Positions 1 through 5,543 of a stretch of DNA of 9,370 nucleotides are shown one piece after another. The DNA is from Erysipelotrichaceae bacterium (lineage in GTDB: Bacteria; Bacillota_I; Bacilli_A; Erysipelotrichales; Erysipelotrichaceae), in the NCBI GenBank assembly GCA_003446295.1, contig DMBB01000021.1, positions 1 to 9,370 of the forward strand, written 5' to 3'. Each line of letters begins with the position of its first letter. The first letter of the stretch is position 1. The notes beneath the pieces are model-generated. The model was not told where the DNA came from. It searched no databases and saw only the letters and a list, made by a program, of their open reading frames with translations. Position numbers and translations under genes: made by a program.

Positions 1-2
1 CG

Positions 3-35
3 AAAGAAAAAAACCGGTCAGATCAATTAACCGGT
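3..35 (-). terminator. Rho-independent terminator of the DUF2974 operon
   Basis: Read on the minus strand just after the stop codon at 42-44, two copies of ACCGGT (plus-strand positions 30-35 and 13-18) pair as a 6-bp GC-rich stem. The stem can be extended inward by a T-G and an A-T pair, and it is followed directly by a run of eight T residues. This is a textbook intrinsic terminator and closes the minus-strand operon that starts at 2876. Confidence 0.85.
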
Positions 36-41
36 ATTGGC

Positions 42-1157
42 TCATTCGTCTTTCCAGAATGCGCCTTTGACTTCATCCCATATAACACTGGTGCCTGCGG
101 ACGCCAGTTTTTTCATGACATCGGTTGCGTGCTGCTGGGCCTCAGGATCCACCTCTTTGAGCTCATTCAGGATTGCATTCCATGCCTTGATGGGATTGGC
201 GCTCATTTCCGCTACCGTGCGGATGCCTGCTTTGTGGATGCAGTCAAATACCATATCCACGGTATCCAGTCTCTCTTTATCACTCAGCCCGGCCAGCCAT
301 GTGTCCAGCGTATTATCGAGATAGGTACTGAGTGTTGTGAACTTCGGACAGGTTTCAAACTGTTTTCCAATGACGCACCAGGAATAGGGATTGTGCTGCT
401 GGAACATGGATTCACTGCTGCGGATGATGCGTGTGCTGCATTCCAGCTTCATCAGCCGTCCGATGAATGACGCTTCCGGTGCAATCAGCAGAATCTTTTC
501 ATGGATGCGTTCAAATTCCTTCCGGGTAAGGAAATCATCCCGGAACCCCGGGCCGTCGCAGGAAACAACTTCCAGAATACGGTTCTGGATATCTTCACGG
601 CACATCGCAGCGCCATAGATGGCAAGATGACCGCCCTTCGAATGACCCCCGATCCGTAACGGACGGTCCGTGTGATCGGCAATATAGGTGATATAGGCTG
701 CGGCTTCCCGCTGTCCTTCTGTCCCGGTGCTGCAGGCAAAGTGGAAATCCTCCTGCCAGCCGATGATCGTATTGTCCGTGCCGCGGTAGCTGATATAGGA
801 TGTCCAGCTGTCGATCTCAAATTCGACTGCTGAGAACTGCGTCTGGTCTTCTTCAGAAAAGATCTCACAGTATTTCCGTACGGTGACGCCTCCGAAACGT
901 ACAGAACGGAGGATCATCTTTACAGTCTCCTCATACCCGCCTTCCAGTGTCTTCAGATTGTATGCCCCGGGCTGTTCTAAGATATCCGCACAGTCTTTCA
1001 GCTTCATTTCCTCTGTTTTGCCGTCACTGAAAACAGGTGAAAAATCAAGGTAGGAAAGCGCCGCAAAGATCAGATTGTCGGCATCATTGAATCCTGCCTG
1101 TGAAAATTTCAGATCACCGCGCCAGCGGATATACGTTTCCATTGGAGATATTTTCAT
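42..1157 (-). CDS. DUF2974 (Mbeg1-like) alpha/beta-hydrolase-fold protein
   Basis: This 371-aa protein belongs to the DUF2974 family of lipase-like alpha/beta hydrolases. The nucleophile elbow GGHSKGG (residues 170-176) places the nucleophilic serine at 173. The family motif YRGTD lies at 124-128, and DGPGF (201-205) and QQHNPYSW (253-260) supply a plausible acid (Asp201) and histidine (His255) for a catalytic triad. There is no signal peptide or membrane segment, so a cytoplasmic enzyme is likely. The substrate is unknown; an esterase or lipase role is inferred from the fold. The start at 1157 has a modest TGAGG site 4 bases upstream, while the next ATG, six codons in, has none. It is the last gene of its operon, 25 bases after the RibD-C/UPF0158 fusion, and is followed by a strong terminator. 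Confidence 0.85.
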   Translation of the reverse strand: MKISPMETYIRWRGDLKFSQAGFNDADNLIFAALSYLDFSPVFSDGKTEEMKLKDCADILEQPGAYNLKTLEGGYEETVKMILRSVRFGGVTVRKYCEIFSEEDQTQFSAVEFEIDSWTSYISYRGTDNTIIGWQEDFHFACSTGTEGQREAAAYITYIADHTDRPLRIGGHSKGGHLAIYGAAMCREDIQNRILEVVSCDGPGFRDDFLTRKEFERIHEKILLIAPEASFIGRLMKLECSTRIIRSSESMFQQHNPYSWCVIGKQFETCPKFTTLSTYLDNTLDTWLAGLSDKERLDTVDMVFDCIHKAGIRTVAEMSANPIKAWNAILNELKEVDPEAQQHATDVMKKLASAGTSVIWDEVKGAFWKDE

Positions 1158-1167
1158 AATGCCTCAC

Positions 1168-1182
1168 ACGGCGGTCTGCCGT
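1168..1182 (-). other. Small intercistronic hairpin before the DUF2974 gene
   Basis: A perfect 5-bp stem (ACGGC pairing with GCCGT, loop of five) starts immediately after the stop codon of the upstream fusion gene (1183-1185) and ends just before the ribosome binding site of the DUF2974 gene. No T-tract follows, so it is not a normal terminator. It could be an mRNA processing or stability element, or chance. Confidence 0.35.
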
Positions 1183-2340
1183 TTATTCAAAGTGCCAGCC
1201 TTCTTTCCGGCACCACCATTTGGCTGCTTCAAGACGGAAGCGGTTCTGGAACTGATACCAGTCATCCAGAAGATACAGCTGCGCTACGGCTTCACGGAAT
1301 CTGCGGAATGCGCCTTTCCCCTGGATTGCCCTGCCGAGCTTGTTTTTATACTGTGACTGTGTCTCGATAAACGCTTCCATCATCCTGTAATCACTGTATG
1401 GAGAATTAAAGAGTTCATGCCTGTCAGGCATCTGCACAAAGCGGTCGGGATCTTCTTCCAGCAGGACATCAAATTCATCTTCAGCCTCTGAATCCATAAA
1501 CGCCGTATCATTGATCTTGGATTCCAGTTCCCCTGTCTTGAGATCATAGTAATATGTCAAGAAATCGTCTGCCATCTCAATTGCTTCAGCCACGGTTTTC
1601 AGTTTGAGACAGGGCTGGCTGTTCTCGCTCATACTGTGATAGCGTACCCAGAGATTGCCTGCCTCGGTAGGCTCGGCACTCATGAGCCGGAATTCATTCA
1701 TAAAGGAGCCGGCAAACAAGGGCTTGTCCTTCTCATCTGCCAGTACAGGCGCAATAACAAGACTCAGTTCATCGATCACATCTTTCTTCAGGAAGGCTCC
1801 GTCCAGAACACTTCCCCCTTCCAGAAGGATCGTCCGGATCTCAAAGTGACGGTACAGTTTTTCCAGTGCAGTCTTGATATTCATTACCTTGTTTCCGGCA
1901 AAAATATAAGCTACGCCGATACTCCTGTAATAGTGCAGGATCGCGTCCGGAACATTTTCCGTCAATACTTCAATGACATAGCTGTTGTCATATCCGGGAT
2001 CCTCGTCATGGATCACGGATTCCTTCCAGCCGAGCTTTCCTTTTCTGTCAAAGGCAACAGCATATTTTTCCGAGAAATATGCGTCTGCAGGAATATAATC
2101 TTCGCGGCTGATCGCTTCACAGTTTTCAAAAGCACTCAGGTCCGGATACCAGCCATTCGTAAAGCTTTCTTCCATTGTGACTCTTCCGCAGGCAAATGCG
2201 TCTGCTTCAAAGTCTCTGTGGATCCTGTAATAGTCTTCCGCTGCTTTTCTGCCTGCTTCTGTTGAAAGAAATTCACCGGTCACTTTCTGATCGATCGATC
2301 CTGTCATATGACAGATCACATACGGTCTTTTATTTAACAT
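1183..2340 (-). CDS. RibD-C/dihydrofolate-reductase-like domain fused to a UPF0158 domain
   Basis: This 385-aa two-domain protein starts at the ATG at 2340, because a GGAGGA site sits at 2345-2350; the in-frame ATGs further upstream contain or precede that site. Residues 4-236 are a RibD C-terminal / dihydrofolate-reductase-like domain: opening strand RPYVICHMTGSIDQKV, GRVTMEE (52-58), and the nucleotide-binding LEGGSVLDGAFL (173-184). Such proteins are usually about 230 aa and are NADPH-dependent reductases of uncertain substrate. Residues about 245-385 match UPF0158: an N-terminal LKLKTVAEAIEMADD helix, the acidic stretch, FVQMPDRHEL (301-310), GKGAFRRFRE (341-350), LDDWYQF (358-364) and a terminal AAKWWC helix. 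UPF0158 has no known function and normally stands alone. The internal Met237 between the domains has no ribosome binding site, so one fused polypeptide is likely. Confidence 0.85.
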   Translation of the reverse strand: MLNKRPYVICHMTGSIDQKVTGEFLSTEAGRKAAEDYYRIHRDFEADAFACGRVTMEESFTNGWYPDLSAFENCEAISREDYIPADAYFSEKYAVAFDRKGKLGWKESVIHDEDPGYDNSYVIEVLTENVPDAILHYYRSIGVAYIFAGNKVMNIKTALEKLYRHFEIRTILLEGGSVLDGAFLKKDVIDELSLVIAPVLADEKDKPLFAGSFMNEFRLMSAEPTEAGNLWVRYHSMSENSQPCLKLKTVAEAIEMADDFLTYYYDLKTGELESKINDTAFMDSEAEDEFDVLLEEDPDRFVQMPDRHELFNSPYSDYRMMEAFIETQSQYKNKLGRAIQGKGAFRRFREAVAQLYLLDDWYQFQNRFRLEAAKWWCRKEGWHFE

Positions 2341-2344
2341 GCAT

Positions 2345-2350
2345 TCCTCC
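2345..2350 (-). promoter_or_regulatory. Ribosome binding site that fixes the fusion-gene start at 2340
   Basis: GGAGGA lies 4 bases upstream of the ATG at 2338-2340. It falls inside the codons that follow three consecutive upstream ATGs (2350-2358), so those ATGs cannot use it. This trims six residues from the longest open frame. Confidence 0.75.
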
Positions 2351-2382
2351 ATCATCATGATCCTTCAGCTCTTCCCGTATGA

Positions 2383-2661
2383 TCAGTCATCCGGGCGGTT
2401 CAGGTATTCATTGATCTTTCTGTTTGTATATTCCGCTTTCTTTTTGCGGATCCATCGTTCTGTATCGCTTTTGATCGCCAGCATTTCATCGACGATCTCT
2501 TCCGGTCTGTCCGGTTTTGCCTTGAGCAGATAGGAAGTCATGCGGTTCATGCTTTTCTCGCCGCTGAGTTCCTGAGCAATCAAAATGCCGAATTCCCGGG
2601 GATAACCCATTCTCATCAGGACGCCGATCAGTTTATCTGCCGCCTCTTTTTTGCTGTCCAT
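2383..2661 (-). CDS. Small conserved-type protein of unknown function (92 aa)
   Basis: I do not recognise a named family. The 92-aa product is predicted soluble and almost wholly helical. The N-terminal half (KLIGVLMRMGYPREFGILIAQEL, residues 10-32) resembles a compact helical domain with an MGYP turn. The C-terminal half is rich in Lys, Arg and Glu (DTERWIRKKKAEYTNRKINEY), suggesting one long charged helix that may bind a partner or nucleic acid. Translation is well supported: AGGGAG lies 6 bases before the ATG. The gene sits 20 bases after the 64-aa gene and 42 bases before the RibD-C/UPF0158 fusion, so it is cotranscribed with them. The resemblance to small helical proteins of other anaerobic Bacillota is from memory and unverified. 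Confidence 0.75.
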   Translation of the reverse strand: MDSKKEAADKLIGVLMRMGYPREFGILIAQELSGEKSMNRMTSYLLKAKPDRPEEIVDEMLAIKSDTERWIRKKKAEYTNRKINEYLNRPDD

Positions 2662-2681
2662 ATTTAACTCCCTGCGGACTG

Positions 2682-2876
2682 TCAGTTGTCATCGTCATCT
2701 GACAGATAGCTGCGCAGATCTGTTCCTTTTCTGCGGGCGATCTCGATCAGTTCTTCATCTGAAGCATGCCTGATGTCCGAAGCCTCGATCAGCGCGCCGC
2801 CGAAGCCGCCGCCGAAAAAAGCACCCAGGCTGTCATTTTTCAGATCTTCTCTTAATTTTTCAATATCGATCTTCAT
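2682..2876 (-). CDS. Small glycine-rich/acidic protein of unknown function (64 aa)
   Basis: The 64-aa product opens with a charged helix (MKIDIEKLREDLKND). A short glycine- and alanine-rich stretch (AFFGGGFGGALIEASDI, residues 19-35) follows, then a helix with HASDEELIEIARRKG (37-51), and the protein ends in an acidic tail of aspartates. The alternation of a GGFGG turn with a DEELIEIA helix looks like a folded small domain rather than random coding. It is preceded by AGGAAA about 8 bases before the ATG and is the first gene of the minus-strand operon, diverging from the purine nucleoside phosphorylase gene. No function can be assigned. Confidence 0.7.
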   Translation of the reverse strand: MKIDIEKLREDLKNDSLGAFFGGGFGGALIEASDIRHASDEELIEIARRKGTDLRSYLSDDDDN

Positions 2877-2892
2877 ATTCTTTTCCTGCTCT

Positions 2893-2931
2893 TATATGTG
2901 TTCATGATACCATGATGCAGGAGGTATCTGT
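2893..2931. promoter_or_regulatory. Divergent promoter region with a small palindrome
   Basis: Only 55 bases separate the 64-aa gene from the phosphorylase gene. On the minus strand TGGTATCAT (2904-2912) is a good extended -10 element placed about 28 bases before the ATG at 2876; no convincing -35 is seen. On the plus strand TATATG (2893-2898) is a weak -10 candidate. The inverted repeat TCATG-ATAC-CATGA (2902-2915) overlaps the minus-strand -10 and could be an operator. The phosphorylase ribosome binding site AGGAGGT lies at 2919-2925. All promoter assignments are inferred by eye. Confidence 0.4.
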
Positions 2932-3765
2932 ATGCGTTACAGTTATGATTTTTCATATTTCGAAACCGCGGCAGAGTGGCTGCGAAAACGGATCGTTCAG
3001 AAGCCTGAGATCGCGCTGGTGCTGGGGTCGAGTCTCGGACCGCTGGCAGAACAGATCAAGGACCCGGTTTCGTTTGATTATGCTGAAATACCGAACTTTC
3101 TGATCTCAACAGTCAGTTCACATGCCGGAAAGCTGATCTTCGGTACGCTGGCTGACAGACAGATCGTCTGCATGTCCGGACGTTTTCACAGTTATGAAGG
3201 ATATGATTTTGAACAGCTCGTCATTCCTGTGCGTGTACTGAAGCTGCTCGGGGTGAAGGCAGTGATACTGACCAATGCCGCAGGAGGCGTCTGCACAGAT
3301 TACAGAGCCGGCGATATCATGATCATCAAAGACCATATCAAGCTCAACGGAAACAGTCCTTTGAGAGGTCCGAATGTCGAAGAATTCGGTCCCCGCTTCT
3401 TTGATGTTTCAAACATGTACACGACGGAGCTGCGTGAACTGGCAAAGGAATGCGGAAAAGATTCAGGACTGACGCTGCATGAAGGCGTTTATATGTTCAT
3501 GCCCGGACCGCAGTTTGAGACCCCTGCAGAGATCAGGGCGATCCGGATCCTGGGTGGGGATGCTGTGGGAATGTCGACCGTAACAGAAGCACTGACAGCA
3601 GCGCATTGCGGCATGAAGGTGCTTGCCTTCAGCGTCATCACCAATATGGCAGCCGGCGTGCTGGACAGACCGCTGACGACCGAAGAGGTAGATGATACTG
3701 CGGAAACGGTATCAGACAGATTCTCGGCTTATATTGAAAAAGTCATCGGACGGATCACGCTGTGA
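2932..3765 (+). CDS. punA: Purine nucleoside phosphorylase (trimeric, PunA type)
   Basis: The 277-aa product is a full-length family-2 purine nucleoside phosphorylase. It splits purine (deoxy)nucleosides with phosphate into the free base and (deoxy)ribose-1-phosphate in the cytoplasm. Motifs in order: phosphate-binding GSSLG (32-36), SSHAGK (62-67), SGRFHSYEGY (82-91), TNAAGG (114-119), GPQFETPAEIR (192-202, base-binding Glu196), MSTVTEA (214-220) and VITNMAAG (235-242). Glu196 and Asn238 correspond to the Glu201 and Asn243 of human PNP that select 6-oxopurines, so guanosine and inosine type substrates are expected rather than adenosine or methylthioadenosine. AGGAGGT at 2919-2925 with a 6-base spacer sets the start. 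It is a single-gene unit, divergent from the 64-aa gene and convergent with the isomerase gene. Confidence 0.93.
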   Translation: MRYSYDFSYFETAAEWLRKRIVQKPEIALVLGSSLGPLAEQIKDPVSFDYAEIPNFLISTVSSHAGKLIFGTLADRQIVCMSGRFHSYEGYDFEQLVIPVRVLKLLGVKAVILTNAAGGVCTDYRAGDIMIIKDHIKLNGNSPLRGPNVEEFGPRFFDVSNMYTTELRELAKECGKDSGLTLHEGVYMFMPGPQFETPAEIRAIRILGGDAVGMSTVTEALTAAHCGMKVLAFSVITNMAAGVLDRPLTTEEVDDTAETVSDRFSAYIEKVIGRITL

Positions 3766-3780
3766 TGTGAATATGTTCAG

Positions 3781-3809
3781 AAAGGTACTGCCGCTGACAG
3801 TACCTTTTT
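3781..3809 (+). terminator. Terminator between punA and the convergent isomerase gene
   Basis: AAAGGTACTG (3781-3790) pairs perfectly with CAGTACCTTT (3798-3807) over 10 bp with a 7-base loop, and the right arm runs into five T residues in a row. It lies 15 bases after the phosphorylase stop and 7 bases from the isomerase stop on the other strand. The A-rich left arm gives a shorter T-tract on the minus strand, so it may work in both directions. Confidence 0.85.
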
Positions 3810-3815
3810 CTGTTG

Positions 3816-4883
3816 TCATGATTCCTGTGATGAACGGTAGTAAGCGTCAAGGCAGTACGGTGAAAAGATTCCCCGATCCGTAACGATGCCGCTGATCAGT
3901 TCCGGAGGCGTCACATCGAATGCGGGATAGTATCCTTTGATCCCGTCCAGTACGTGTTTTCTGCCCATGGACTCCAGGACAAGCGAAGGGTCACGCAGTT
4001 CGATCACAACGTTATCCATCGTCGGATGTCCGATATCCGGTGTGCCTGTCGTATAGTACGGGACGTGATTGTACTGCGCTGCCAGTGCGATCTGCAGTGT
4101 TCCGATCTTATTGACCACGTGTCCGTCCATCGTGATCACATCAGCAGCCGATGTAAACAGATCCACATGCTTTTCACGCATGACATAGGCAGGCATGTTG
4201 TCCGTGATGACCGTTGTGTCAAATCCCATGTCACAGGCAACGCTCGCTGTCAGTCTGGCACCCTGGTAGTAAGGCCTTGTTTCCGGGCAGATGACCTTGA
4301 TCTCATTGCCCCTTCTGCGGCATTCCCTGAGCAGCGTTCCGACGATCGTTTCGGCAAAGCACTGCGTCATGATCGTTCCATTGTGCGGTATCTGATCTGC
4401 AAGATATTTCGCAGTCCGGTCATATTTATCATAGTTATCATTCAGTCTGCAGACTGCTTCCTCAAACAGCATTTCCGGAATATCATTCCGCGGCGTTCCC
4501 CGTGCAAGTTCCTTCTCCAGGCGCACCATTGACCGCTGCGTCACAGCTTCCATCTTTTTGACTGTCGTCGGTCTTGCATGAGACAGCGTATATGCTGCCT
4601 GTTTCATATAGGTCATATACTGATCGTCGGAAAGATCCCTGCCTTCATAAGCAGCCAAAGCCATGCCCATCATCGCAGCAGTATAGGGACCGCCGCTCTG
4701 CGTCACCATGTCTGCGATCGCCTGAGCTACTTCCTGATGCTTTGTGCATACAGCATATGTGATCTCTACAGGATAGATCCTGCGGTCAAGAATACGCACA
4801 GTACCGTTCTCATACCATGCAATGTTCTCATATCGCAGAATAAATCCCATTCCTTCATCAGCTCTGTACATATTGCCTCTCAT
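3816..4883 (-). CDS. mtnA: MtnA/DrdI-type aldose-1-phosphate isomerase
   Basis: This 355-aa enzyme belongs to the MtnA branch of the eIF2B-like family. It opens the ring of 5-methylthioribose-1-phosphate, or 5-deoxyribose-1-phosphate in DrdI-like members, to give the ribulose-1-phosphate. Visible motifs: GGPYTAAMMGMALAA (64-78), IMTQCFAETIVG (171-182) with the catalytic Cys175, ETRPYYQGARLTA (201-213), TSAADVITMDGHVVNKIGT (244-262) with the catalytic Asp248, and the C-terminal FDVTPPELISGIVTDRG. All match the family in order, and the length is normal. The start at 4883 overlaps the aldolase stop as ATGA and has AAGGA just upstream; a second ATG at 4871 with GAGAGG is an alternative. The open frame extends upstream to 5027, but that part only overlaps the aldolase. 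The adjacent aldolase and absence of other methionine-salvage genes favour 5-deoxyribose/DHAP-shunt use. Confidence 0.9.
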   Translation of the reverse strand: MRGNMYRADEGMGFILRYENIAWYENGTVRILDRRIYPVEITYAVCTKHQEVAQAIADMVTQSGGPYTAAMMGMALAAYEGRDLSDDQYMTYMKQAAYTLSHARPTTVKKMEAVTQRSMVRLEKELARGTPRNDIPEMLFEEAVCRLNDNYDKYDRTAKYLADQIPHNGTIMTQCFAETIVGTLLRECRRRGNEIKVICPETRPYYQGARLTASVACDMGFDTTVITDNMPAYVMREKHVDLFTSAADVITMDGHVVNKIGTLQIALAAQYNHVPYYTTGTPDIGHPTMDNVVIELRDPSLVLESMGRKHVLDGIKGYYPAFDVTPPELISGIVTDRGIFSPYCLDAYYRSSQES

Positions 4884-5512
4884 TGTTCCTTCATTGCCTG
4901 TATATCTTCTTCCCTGATCAGTACTGCAGGAAGTCCGCTTGAAAGCGTATGGCAGTAGATCTTTGCGGCATCCTCTGTGTAAGTCGCGCGGATATGTGCC
5001 TGCGCAAGTGAACCGCCCACAGCGCATACGCCGTGATTTGCCATCAGACAGGCATTGCGTCCGTCCTTCATCATGGCTTCCACAGCATTTCTGCCGACTG
5101 CTTCCGTTCCGGGCAGCGCAAATTCAGCGACCGGAACATCCCCTCCCAGAAACGGCACCATTTCGATCAGGATCACGGGGATCCCGGTATGACTGACTGC
5201 CAGAGCTGTCGCATAAGGCGAATGGGTATGAACAACGGCACTGACATCTTTCATGGAGCGATAGATCTCAGCATGAAGACGCCATTCACTGGACGGTCTG
5301 TGCGGGCCGTCAGCGATCGTACCGTCAGGTCTGATGACCATAATGTCCTCCGGCTTCATCAGATCATACGGGAATGAACCGGGTGTGATATAGATCAGAT
5401 CGTCTTCCCGGTCATAGCAGCTCAGATTTCCGCTTGTACCGGCAAACAGTTTTTCTCTCCAGCATGACAGTGTTTCTGAACATACTGCTTCTTTCAATGA
5501 TTGCTTGATCAT
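4880..5512 (-). CDS. Class II (FucA/DrdA-like) sugar-phosphate aldolase
   Basis: The 210-aa product is a zinc-dependent class II aldolase of the L-fuculose-1-phosphate aldolase group. Phosphate-binding GTSGNLS (25-31) is followed by YITPGS (41-46), PSSEW with catalytic Glu76 (73-77), the zinc ligands His95 and His97 in VVHTHSPYAT, and the third ligand His160 in MANHGVCAVG. It would cleave a ketose-1-phosphate to DHAP and an aldehyde. MtnB dehydratase is a relative, but PSSEW, the NHG loop region and the 210-aa length fit the aldolase side better. Beside an MtnA-type isomerase, the expected substrate is 5-deoxyribulose-1-phosphate (giving acetaldehyde) or its methylthio analogue; fuculose or rhamnulose phosphate cannot be excluded. 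AGGGAG at 5519-5524 precedes the ATG. The stop overlaps the isomerase start by 4 bases, so the two are translationally coupled. Confidence 0.9.
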   Translation of the reverse strand: MIKQSLKEAVCSETLSCWREKLFAGTSGNLSCYDREDDLIYITPGSFPYDLMKPEDIMVIRPDGTIADGPHRPSSEWRLHAEIYRSMKDVSAVVHTHSPYATALAVSHTGIPVILIEMVPFLGGDVPVAEFALPGTEAVGRNAVEAMMKDGRNACLMANHGVCAVGGSLAQAHIRATYTEDAAKIYCHTLSSGLPAVLIREEDIQAMKEQ

Positions 5513-5543
5513 CGTATTCTCCCTATTGCGGACTTCGCTGCGG

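Noticed and set aside
1636..2265. A 209-codon open frame on the plus strand
   Set aside because: It lies wholly antisense to the RibD-C domain, which has clear family motifs; the translation shows no recognisable domain and no proper ribosome binding site context.
3954..4532. A 192-codon open frame on the plus strand
   Set aside because: It is antisense to the isomerase, is rich in Cys, His and Arg as expected of a shadow frame, and has no family motif.
3816..4883. A translation-factor eIF2B-like or ribose-1,5-bisphosphate isomerase role
   Set aside because: The catalytic Cys175 and Asp248 with ETRPYYQGARLT are typical of the MtnA branch, and the neighbouring aldolase supports a sugar-phosphate role.
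4884..5027. N-terminal extension of the isomerase giving 403 residues
   Set aside because: The extra 48 codons lie inside the aldolase gene, do not resemble MtnA proteins, and the ATG at 4883 has its own AAGGA and an ATGA overlap.
4880..5512. MtnB (methylthioribulose-1-phosphate dehydratase) as identity of the aldolase
   Set aside because: MtnB is homologous, but the PSSEW motif with Glu76, the HTH zinc pair and the overall pattern fit FucA-type aldolases better, and no mtnC or mtnD gene is nearby. Not fully excluded.
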